Source: an uncultured Prevotellaceae bacterium
GTDB taxonomy: Bacteria > Bacteroidota > Bacteroidia > Bacteroidales > Bacteroidaceae
DNA length: 64,000 nucleotides
Direction of reading: 5' to 3'
Assembly (NCBI GenBank): GCA_902768105.1
Contig: CACXJZ010000003.1
Span: forward strand, 1-64,000
A program made the position numbers and the translations under genes. The notes beneath the pieces were generated by a model. It saw only the letters and a program-made list of their open reading frames with translations, was not told the DNA's origin and searched no databases. Position 1 is the stretch's first letter, and the number at the start of each line of letters is the position of its first letter. This document shows, one piece after another, positions 1-7,201 of this stretch.

Positions 1-737
<737 letters not shown>

Positions 738-763
738 TTATACCTTATTTATATATCAGGGTG

Positions 764-795
764 CAAAGGTACGAATAAGCGAGCAGAAAACCAAA
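764..795 (-). promoter_or_regulatory. Bacteroidota-type promoter of the ABC-F gene
   Basis: On the minus strand a TACCTTTG -7 box (764-771) is preceded by a TTTG -33 element (792-795) with a 20-base spacer. This predicts a leader of roughly 30 nt before the start at 728. Confidence 0.7.
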
Positions 796-880
796 AGAAT
801 TTTGAGTTTTCAAACGGAAAAGATGAGAAATAATTTGCATTTATACAGGATGTTCGCCTTGTGGCATACATAACGAGGAA

Positions 881-1040
881 TAAACACGATGATGCATCCG
901 TTGTAACACGAACGTTCCTGGGAGGGGATGAAGAGATAGGTGCCATGAAAGGGATGGATAGGTACGCCCTTTCGATCGTTTGCGTATGCGCAAACGACCA
1001 TTCGCGTACGCGCAAACAACCGTTTGCGTAGGCGCAAAAG
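881..1040 (+). repeat. Dispersed 160-bp intergenic repeat, copy 1, with three 22-bp hairpin units
   Basis: This fills most of the 439-bp gap between the ABC-F gene and the pseudouridine synthase. The first ~95 bases are unique-looking. The 3' part holds three tandem units starting near 978, 1000 and 1022 (period 22, core GTTTGCGTAnGCGCAAAC). Each unit can fold on itself, for example cgtttgcg/cgcaaacg at 977-996. A second copy lies in inverted orientation at 33851-34010 and aligns over the whole length by eye without gaps. No open frame or transposase is associated. The rest of the gap (796-880, 1041-1127) shows nothing recognisable. Confidence 0.8.
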
Positions 1041-1127
1041 CTAAACGCAAAAACGACAAGGGCAATGATAATCTTTTTTCTTGAAACCGCCAAATAATCA
1101 ATAGAAAAGTAAAATAATGGGGGATTG

Positions 1128-1158
1128 TTTGGAATATAAAATAAAATACGTAACTTTG
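1128..1158 (+). promoter_or_regulatory. Promoter of the RluA-type gene
   Basis: TTTG at 1128-1131, a 19-base spacer, then TAACTTTG at 1151-1158. It decides the start: transcription should begin near 1165, just ahead of the ATG at 1168, so a longer reading from the ATG at 1117 is unlikely. Confidence 0.75.
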
Positions 1159-1167
1159 CAGGCAATT

Positions 1168-2061
1168 ATGAGATACAATCCATACAATCAACAGGGAGAA
1201 TATGACCATCTGACCGTCAGCCGCGAACAGCCGCTGCTGGAGTTCCTCTTGGAAAACGTCAGTCAGAGCCGTTCGAAGATTAAGGCCACGCTGCAAGGGC
1301 AGGGCATCAAGGTGAATGGTAAGACCGTCACCCAGTTTGACTTTGTGTTGCAGCCGGGCATGAAGGTCGCAGTGAGCAAGACCAAGCGCAACCAGCGGGG
1401 CTTCAAGAGCCGCTACGTGAAGATTGTCTATGAAGACCGTTGGCTCATCGTCGTAGAGAAGGCTGTTGGCATTCTCTCGATGGCTGCCGGTCACAGTAGC
1501 CTGAACGTGAAGTCCGTGCTCGACGACTACTTTCATAAGACTGGCCAGAAATGTCGTGCCCACGTCGTTCATCGTCTTGACCGCGACACAAGCGGACTCA
1601 TGGTTTATGCGAAGGACATTGATACTGAGCAGCTGTTCGAGCATGCTTGGCACGACCTGGTCTATGACCGTCGCTACGTGGCTGTGGTGAGTGGCGAGAT
1701 GGAGGATGATCAGGGAACGGTTGCCAACTGGCTCAAGGATAATAAGGCTTACGTCACTTACTCCAGTCCTACCGATAATGGCGGTAAGTATGCCGTGACG
1801 CATTTCTTTACGCTTGATCGTACGACGGAGCATTCCTTGGTGGAGTATCGATTAGAGACGGGACGTAAGAACCAGATTCGTGTTCACTCGGCCGACATGG
1901 GCCATCCTGTCTGCGGCGACACGAAGTACGGCAATGGTGACGACCCGCTGCATCGTCTCTGCCTGCATGCGTTCCTGCTGTGTTTCACGCATCCCGTGAC
2001 CCACGAGCGCATGGAGTTCGAGACACCCATTCCCGTAGCTTTCCGGCAGCTGTTCAAGTAG
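1168..2061 (+). CDS. RluA-family 23S rRNA pseudouridine synthase
   Basis: Isomerises specific uridines in rRNA (or tRNA) to pseudouridine. The 297-residue protein has an S4 RNA-binding domain at about residues 20-75 (SRSKIKATLQGQGIKVNGK) and then the RluA catalytic domain with the HRLDRDTSGLMVYAKD motif, whose second Asp is the family nucleophile. The C-terminal GRKNQIRVHSADMGHPVCGD motif is also typical. The S4 plus catalytic layout fits RluC/RluD-type enzymes, but the exact target uridine cannot be read from sequence. The stop overlaps the convergent HD-domain gene by 8 bp. Confidence 0.88.
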   Translation: MRYNPYNQQGEYDHLTVSREQPLLEFLLENVSQSRSKIKATLQGQGIKVNGKTVTQFDFVLQPGMKVAVSKTKRNQRGFKSRYVKIVYEDRWLIVVEKAVGILSMAAGHSSLNVKSVLDDYFHKTGQKCRAHVVHRLDRDTSGLMVYAKDIDTEQLFEHAWHDLVYDRRYVAVVSGEMEDDQGTVANWLKDNKAYVTYSSPTDNGGKYAVTHFFTLDRTTEHSLVEYRLETGRKNQIRVHSADMGHPVCGDTKYGNGDDPLHRLCLHAFLLCFTHPVTHERMEFETPIPVAFRQLFK

Positions 2062-2689
2062 TCTCCTTTTCGAATATTTCGTCAAACACTTCGCGTAGCT
2101 TGGTTGGGTTGTCAATGAGGTTGCGCAAAGTTTTCAGGTTCTCTTCGTTCGGTGACGGGGAAATCCAGAGTTTGATGTATCCGTGTGTGGAGTATTTGCT
2201 GTCCAGATGCTCCTTGAAACGCAGCCATTGGTGCTCGTGGTCCAGCTCTGGGTAGTTGCTCAGCCCGAACTGGATGGTACGGCGAATCACCGTCTCAGGA
2301 CTCAAGTCGCGGTCGGCCTCTGCCACAATCTTTCCGTAAATGCTGCGTGGAGCGTGCGAGGCCGAAGCGCGGTGGTCTTCTACTGCCTCGCTCATCATCC
2401 TGATCTGTTCGGGCGAGAACCAACGTTTCAGCCGGGCATCGTTAGCCAGAATCTTCCCGCCCGTAATATGGTGGATGGCACGGGGACCCGAGAGTCCCAG
2501 ATCGTGATAGGCTGCGATGGTATAGACCATGTTGATGTCGGCACCCGTAGTGCGCACCAGCTCCAGCGAGCGTCGTATCACACTGTTCACGTGACTCAGG
2601 TTGTGCGCCTTGTCAAACTCTGTATAGCGTGGCAGGATGTTCCTTTCTACGAACTCCACCAGGTCAAGACTTGCTGTATTCCGTATCAT
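2054..2689 (-). CDS. HD-domain hydrolase
   Basis: A 211-residue cytosolic protein of the HD metal-dependent phosphohydrolase superfamily. The YHDLGLSG motif carries the His-Asp pair, with an upstream FDKAHNLSHVNSVIRRSLEL helix whose histidine would be the first metal ligand, and a following HHITGGKIL. The substrate is unknown; the family includes nucleotidases and dNTPases. The start at 2689 (MIRNTASLDL) is chosen because the promoter box TACCTTTG lies at 2739-2746; an upstream ATG at 2812 would precede the promoter. It overlaps the pseudouridine synthase gene tail-to-tail by 8 bp. Confidence 0.75.
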   Translation of the reverse strand: MIRNTASLDLVEFVERNILPRYTEFDKAHNLSHVNSVIRRSLELVRTTGADINMVYTIAAYHDLGLSGPRAIHHITGGKILANDARLKRWFSPEQIRMMSEAVEDHRASASHAPRSIYGKIVAEADRDLSPETVIRRTIQFGLSNYPELDHEHQWLRFKEHLDSKYSTHGYIKLWISPSPNEENLKTLRNLIDNPTKLREVFDEIFEKETT

Positions 2690-2738
2690 CGCCCTTTCTG
2701 TTAATTCTTGATGAGACTTGTTGTTGTTGAATTTCTTG

Positions 2739-2767
2739 CAAAGGTAGTGAAAAATGAGATAATGCAA
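2739..2767 (-). promoter_or_regulatory. Promoter of the HD-domain gene
   Basis: Minus-strand TACCTTTG (2739-2746) with a TTG element at 2765-2767, 18 bases upstream. It supports the downstream start codon at 2689. Confidence 0.6.
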
Positions 2768-2787
2768 GAATGTAAAAATGTAAAAAT

Positions 2788-2835
2788 GGTTAAGCGGCAG
2801 CAAATTCTTCACTCTTCACTCTTCACTCTTCACTT
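2788..2835 (+). repeat. Shared 21-bp element followed by a TTCACTC heptamer array
   Basis: The 21-mer at 2788-2808 (ggttaagcggcagcaaattc plus t) recurs exactly at 57477-57497. Here it runs into about four TTCACTC heptamers that end 10 bases before the menA -7 box TATCTTTG (2845-2852). The 31-bp heptamer block starting with attcttcactc also occurs identically inside fmt. Confidence 0.75.
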
Positions 2836-2876
2836 AAAATTTCGTATCTTTGCACCACGAAAAGATAATTGAAGAT

Positions 2877-3773
2877 ATGAAACAGAACTCTGTGAAGGCA
2901 TGGGTACTGGCCGCAAGACCGAAGACGCTGACGGGTGCAGCAGTGCCGGTGCTGATAGGTTTGGCGCTTGCGTTTTGCGATATGAAAGCGCTGTACGGGA
3001 TAGAGTATTTTAGCTGGACAACGGCCGTGCTGTGCCTGTTGTTTGCCGAGGTGATGCAGGTGAATGCAAACTTCATCAACGACTTCTTCGACTATGCCAA
3101 CGGCAACGACGGCGCTGACCGACGACTGGGCCCGTTGAGGGCCTGCACGCAAGGGTGGGTGAGCATCGATGCTATGAAGCGTGCCATTGCCCTGACCACC
3201 GTCCTGGCGTGTGTCGTGGGTTTACCGCTCATCCTGTTTGGTGGGCTGGAGATGATTCTGGTGGGAGTTTTCTGCGTAGTGTTCTGTTTCCTCTATACCA
3301 CGCACCTCTCGTACATGGGACTGGGCGACGTCTTGGTGCTGCTGTTCTTTGGTATCATACCAGTTTGCGTGACGTATTACATCCAGTTGCACACGCTGAC
3401 GTGGCAGGTCTTTCTCGCGTCAGTAGCCTGCGGACTGGTGGTTGACGGTCTGCTCGTGGTGAACAATTACCGCGACCGCGACAACGACCGTGAGGACGGC
3501 AAGCTAACGCTCGTGGTGAGGATTGGTGCAAGAAACAGTCGGTTACTTTTCCTGATGTTGGGAGTTGTGGCAACACTGATGGGTGTTGTCTTCTGGATGA
3601 ACGGCCATGTGTTAGCGTTTGTGTTGCCGTTCGTCTTTTTGGTTTTTCATTTCTACACTTACTTGAAGATGAAGCGAATCAATCGTGGTCGTGAGCTCAA
3701 TACCTGTCTGGGCGAGGCAGCGCGTAACATTCTCATCTACGGCCTTTGCGTGGTTGTCGGGATATTGCTCTAA
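2877..3773 (+). CDS. menA: 1,4-dihydroxy-2-naphthoate polyprenyltransferase (MenA)
   Basis: An integral-membrane prenyltransferase that attaches the polyprenyl tail to 1,4-dihydroxy-2-naphthoate, the penultimate step of menaquinone synthesis. The 298-residue protein shows the N-terminal WVLAARPKTLTGAAVPVLIG stretch typical of MenA. The first Asp-rich site is NDFFDYANGNDGADR and the second is NNYRDRDNDREDGKLTLVVR. About eight or nine hydrophobic helices alternate between them. The ATG at 2877 follows TATCTTTG at 2845-2852. It stands alone, with no other men genes in view. Menaquinone would be the acceptor for the Na+-NQR encoded further along. Confidence 0.93.
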   Translation: MKQNSVKAWVLAARPKTLTGAAVPVLIGLALAFCDMKALYGIEYFSWTTAVLCLLFAEVMQVNANFINDFFDYANGNDGADRRLGPLRACTQGWVSIDAMKRAIALTTVLACVVGLPLILFGGLEMILVGVFCVVFCFLYTTHLSYMGLGDVLVLLFFGIIPVCVTYYIQLHTLTWQVFLASVACGLVVDGLLVVNNYRDRDNDREDGKLTLVVRIGARNSRLLFLMLGVVATLMGVVFWMNGHVLAFVLPFVFLVFHFYTYLKMKRINRGRELNTCLGEAARNILIYGLCVVVGILL

Positions 3774-3776
3774 CCC

Positions 3777-3932
3777 CTAAAATCCCTTGAAGTACCACCA
3801 CGCCAAGGCGATACCTGCCAGGACGACGATGCTGATGATGGTCTTCAGCAGGCAACTGGCTACTTTCTTGAGTAGCAGGAAGCCTACGACGACCAGAACC
3901 AGGATAATAATATAATGTATATAGTCTTGCAT
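3777..3932 (-). CDS. Small two-helix membrane protein, unknown function
   Basis: A 51-residue open frame that begins MQDYIHYIIILVLVVVGFLL and ends AWWYFKGF. It is almost entirely hydrophobic, with two predicted helices (about residues 6-21 and 29-47) split by a short KKVASCLLK loop. It lies 11 bp upstream of nothing else on its strand but directly after the porin gene (stop at 3944), so it is probably the last gene of the porin operon. Its stop is 3 bp past the menA stop on the other strand. Uninterrupted frame, sensible start and operon position support it; no homologue is recognised. Confidence 0.6.
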   Translation of the reverse strand: MQDYIHYIIILVLVVVGFLLLKKVASCLLKTIISIVVLAGIALAWWYFKGF

Positions 3933-3943
3933 ATCACTAATAA

Positions 3944-6229
3944 CTAATTATAGAAGTTCCATGATACTCCGAGACGCAGCGTACCCTCGTTCGTGGGGTA
4001 GTGAGGCGTGAGGAAGTAGTTGCGTGAGCCGCCACCGGCATTGACGTGGCTGTACATGACAAAGAAGCGGGTACGCTTCAGGTGCATGTTGGCATAGACG
4101 TCCACAAACGGGTAGCCTCCCAGCTCGACGCGGCTGTCGGGGTTCTGCTGAATGGCAAACTGGTTGAGCTGCGGACAGAAGTCGGGCGCCTCGTATTTGG
4201 TGAAGAAGGTGACGTCGCCGCCAATCTCAAATGTAAGTTGCTTGACCACCTTGAACTTGATGTAGAGGTTGCTCCAGATATTGAGCGCCGGTAGGGGCAG
4301 CACGTCCTGGTTGCTGGAGTTCTGGTAGGTGATGATGTTCTCCCAGTTCAGGATACCCAGCCGGAAATTCTGACGCAGCTGTGCCGTCAGAATGTTGATG
4401 TTGCCTGACTCCTGATAGACCTTGGCCTTGTAGTTCTTTCGCGCTTCATCGCCGTAGTCGTACGACATGCCCAGATAGGTGTAGTTCTTGACTTCGTCAA
4501 TGGCTACGCGTAACTGCGTGTTGGTCTTGGTATAGCTGAACAGCCCCTCGAGGTGCAGACGGTTCTCTTTATCAAGGCTTCCGTCCCACCAGAAGTGCTT
4601 GGAGTGATACTTGCAGAGGTAAAAGCCCGGCGATATGCGATGCAGGCTGGCATTGGCCGCCAGTTGTACGGTGTCGCCGAAGAGCGGGAAGTTCAGGTCG
4701 GTATTGAAGTCAACTGCTAGGTCACCCACGCTGGCGCCAGCCACCCATGCTTCTGCCATGAGGTTGTAGTGTAGCGTCTTGCCCTGCGTCTTGTTGATTT
4801 GTCCGCCAATGCTGATGTCGTGTTCGGTCCATCGGCTCATGGTGGAATAGGTCTGACCGGAAATGGTGTCTGGCATCTGGTAACGGCGGTATTCGTGTGA
4901 GGCAAAGACCTTCAGACCAGCCTTTGCATACTTGTTGAAACCCTCAAGCAGGGCGATGGCAAGGGTGTTCTTGACTGACAGGTGTTTGGTGTTGTCGTAG
5001 ATGGAGTCGCCGTAGTTTTGCAGGTCGTCGTAACGATCGAAGTATGTGTTTGCATAATAGTCATCGGGCGAATCGCTGGCCTGGTAGATGCGGTCGTAAT
5101 TGTTCAGGTCGAGCGTGTGGATAAAACTGGTGACGGGCACAAAGACTTGCTTCATGGTCGAGTCGTTCAGTGCCTCGGCAGCCAGCAGACTGTCACGCTT
5201 CTCGTGGCTATCGACGGTAATGCGGCTGTTGCCCTCAGTCACGGGTCCGTTATCAGGCGGCAGTTCGCCCACCACTCTGGCATCGTCGGGGCGTCCCTGT
5301 GGTGTTTCCGTTTCTTCCTTCTTTGGCTTGGCTTCTTCTGCAAACTTGCGGGCTTTGATTTCCTCCTCGGTCATCTTCTCCTGGCGGTAGAATCCCACGC
5401 TGTAGCGGTGGCTGAGCAGGAAGTGCATGTTGTTGTTACGGTTCCAGTTTAACGATAGCACGGTGGGTATCTCGTCGGTAGAGAATGTGCTAATCTCGCT
5501 TTCAGGATGGAGGATGTAGTTATCGTCGGTGATACCGCCGTTCTCGGCCACCTTCTGGTGGTTGATGTTGAACAGCGCGTGCAGCTGGTACTGGTCGCCC
5601 AGGTAGGAGCCGTAGAGCGTGGCTCCGAAGTGTGAGGCTGCCTGATGGGCATAGTAGCCGCGTGCATAGGCGTAGTTCAGGTCAAAGCCGAAGCCCAGTT
5701 CCTTGCTTGCGTTGACGGCAAACTTCGCGTCGATGTGGTCTTCGCCGTTCTGCTTGTCACCGCAGTTGTCGTAGGATATATTCGTGAAGGGCGATAGCGT
5801 GTTGGTAAAGTGGAACTGGTCTGGCTGCTTGTTGAACCAGCTGTATGGCTGTGTGAAGATAAACTCCTCAAACTCAGGACGGTCTATGAAGATGCGGCTC
5901 AGTCGTGCCGTGTAGTTGTTACCTGTCGTGTTATATTCGCCATAGATGCCCGTGTTGAAGATGGTGTTCATGTAGAGGTGGGGTATGGTGTCGGGCTCTG
6001 TTGGCCGTACGTCACCAAACCTGCGGTCTATGGTCCACACGTGTATGCCCTTGGGCACCTCCTTGTTGCTGGCGGAGTCCGTCTTGTGTTTATTGAAGTT
6101 TCCGTTGTCGCTGCGGCGTGTGATGTTGCCGCTCTCGTCAATCTGGTTATATTCCTGTGCAACTGCAGTCAAAGACAACAGGGCACAGGCCACAGACAAC
6201 AGACCACGGATGATGCTCAGTTTCTTCAT
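3944..6229 (-). CDS. Putative outer-membrane porin, Porin_10-like beta-barrel
   Basis: A 761-residue exported protein with a signal peptide (MKKLSIIRGLLSVACALLSL, cleavage near TAVAQ). A region typical of Bacteroidota putative porins follows (IHVWTIDRRFGDVRPTEPDT). The remainder consists of alternating amphipathic strands rich in Tyr/Asn/Phe, ending in LRLGVSWNFYN, an aromatic C-terminus suited to BAM-dependent insertion. A Glu/Pro/Asp-rich loop (about residues 295-340) looks like an extended extracellular loop or plug. It starts at the base after the stop of the 74-residue gene upstream, so translation is probably coupled. The transported solute is unknown. Confidence 0.8.
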   Translation of the reverse strand: MKKLSIIRGLLSVACALLSLTAVAQEYNQIDESGNITRRSDNGNFNKHKTDSASNKEVPKGIHVWTIDRRFGDVRPTEPDTIPHLYMNTIFNTGIYGEYNTTGNNYTARLSRIFIDRPEFEEFIFTQPYSWFNKQPDQFHFTNTLSPFTNISYDNCGDKQNGEDHIDAKFAVNASKELGFGFDLNYAYARGYYAHQAASHFGATLYGSYLGDQYQLHALFNINHQKVAENGGITDDNYILHPESEISTFSTDEIPTVLSLNWNRNNNMHFLLSHRYSVGFYRQEKMTEEEIKARKFAEEAKPKKEETETPQGRPDDARVVGELPPDNGPVTEGNSRITVDSHEKRDSLLAAEALNDSTMKQVFVPVTSFIHTLDLNNYDRIYQASDSPDDYYANTYFDRYDDLQNYGDSIYDNTKHLSVKNTLAIALLEGFNKYAKAGLKVFASHEYRRYQMPDTISGQTYSTMSRWTEHDISIGGQINKTQGKTLHYNLMAEAWVAGASVGDLAVDFNTDLNFPLFGDTVQLAANASLHRISPGFYLCKYHSKHFWWDGSLDKENRLHLEGLFSYTKTNTQLRVAIDEVKNYTYLGMSYDYGDEARKNYKAKVYQESGNINILTAQLRQNFRLGILNWENIITYQNSSNQDVLPLPALNIWSNLYIKFKVVKQLTFEIGGDVTFFTKYEAPDFCPQLNQFAIQQNPDSRVELGGYPFVDVYANMHLKRTRFFVMYSHVNAGGGSRNYFLTPHYPTNEGTLRLGVSWNFYN

Positions 6230-6454
6230 TTAAAGCTTGAATATTCTGATAACCAGTTCAACGAATTTGAAAACCATACCCGTCAGCACGATGATGGTAC
6301 CTGTCTGGTGGTCGCTGATGAAGTACCAGCAGACGCCGACGATGGCGCAAACCATGAAGATGACGTTTAGGACAAAACGCAGACGAGGGTGGGGTATGGG
6401 CTTCTTGTGCTCACGTAACTGGTGTCGGCTATGTAGTGTTTCTAAGTCTTCCAT
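6230..6454 (-). CDS. Small two-helix membrane protein
   Basis: A 74-residue protein with a basic cytosolic N-terminus (HSRHQLREHKKPIPHPRLR) followed by two hydrophobic helices at about residues 28-47 and 51-72. The family is not recognised. It is sandwiched in an operon: 2 bp after the DUF4468 gene and directly abutting the porin start (stop at 6230-6232, next ATG at 6229). The position suggests a role linked to envelope assembly, but that is only inference. Confidence 0.65.
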   Translation of the reverse strand: MEDLETLHSRHQLREHKKPIPHPRLRFVLNVIFMVCAIVGVCWYFISDHQTGTIIVLTGMVFKFVELVIRIFKL

Positions 6455-6456
6455 GA

Positions 6457-7074
6457 TTACTTCAACAGTTCCTCGAATTTGCTAAAGATAAAGTCCTTGC
6501 GGTCAATAGTTTTCCGTCGGAACTTACCATAGGTGCGTGCCAGCTTTGTCTGCTTTTTGTTCAGTGCCATTTCGTCGGTAATCCATTCTTCGGCAGTAAA
6601 CTTCTGCGGGTCACGCTCCTCCTCATACAGGTAGTTGATGCGTGTCATGCGGACTTTTGCCTCTCCGTTCTTGCAATCCACGAAAAGGAGGAAACGCATG
6701 CGGGTGCGGTCGAGCACCAGTGCCTTGTCGGTAAACACCAGCCACTCCAAGAAGTTGGCTACAATCTGGTGCTTCTCCTTGTCCTGTATGAGCACGCGGC
6801 TCTCCTCAAACTGGTTTCCGCCCTTTGTCATGCGCTCAATGTAGTTGAGCATCTTGTCGTAAATCTCGTTGGCCGACATCCCTGGTGCCAGGAATGTTTG
6901 CTCGAAGGTTACCTTGCCGTCGATGACGGGTACTGCTCCAGCCAGATACTTCTGGTCGGGGTTTACAACTACTTCTTCCACCTTCTTGACGGGCTCATCG
7001 GGAACTTCCCAGTCGTTCTGTGCCATCGTTGTCAGCGGCAGGCACATTGTGATTGCTATGAGTAACTTTTTCAT
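6457..7074 (-). CDS. DUF4468 domain exported protein
   Basis: A 205-residue secreted or periplasmic protein with a clear signal peptide (MKKLLIAITMCLPLTTMAQ). The central part (VTFEQTFLAPGMSANEIYD through RFLLFVDCKNGEAKVRMTRI) matches the DUF4468 TBP-like fold common in Bacteroidota. The molecular role of DUF4468 is unknown. It is the first gene of a minus-strand operon with the 74-residue membrane protein, the porin and probably the 51-residue membrane protein. The promoter is at 7096-7127. Confidence 0.8.
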   Translation of the reverse strand: MKKLLIAITMCLPLTTMAQNDWEVPDEPVKKVEEVVVNPDQKYLAGAVPVIDGKVTFEQTFLAPGMSANEIYDKMLNYIERMTKGGNQFEESRVLIQDKEKHQIVANFLEWLVFTDKALVLDRTRMRFLLFVDCKNGEAKVRMTRINYLYEEERDPQKFTAEEWITDEMALNKKQTKLARTYGKFRRKTIDRKDFIFSKFEELLK

Positions 7075-7095
7075 TGTTCTTGATTATAATCGGTG

Positions 7096-7127
7096 CAAAG
7101 ATACGAATAAGTGAGCACAAAAACAAA
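7096..7127 (-). promoter_or_regulatory. Promoter of the porin operon
   Basis: Minus-strand TATCTTTG (7096-7103) with TTTG at 7124-7127, spacer 20. Transcription would start about 15 bases ahead of the DUF4468 start codon. Confidence 0.7.
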
Positions 7128-7201
7128 ACAAAAAACATTTTTTTAGTGTTTTTTGTCGAACGGAAGTATCTTAGACGTAGTCAAAGGTACGAATTTTTTT
7201 T

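Noticed and set aside
977..1040. CRISPR-like array
   Set aside because: Only three units with 4-5 bp between them, no unique spacers of 25-40 bp and no cas genes in the window.
841..1833. Long open frame (330 codons) opposite the pseudouridine synthase
   Set aside because: It is antisense to a gene with clear catalytic motifs and promoter, and its product has no recognisable domain. Similar antisense frames opposite bamD, nqrA, tamB, scpB and the YihY-like gene are dismissed for the same reason.
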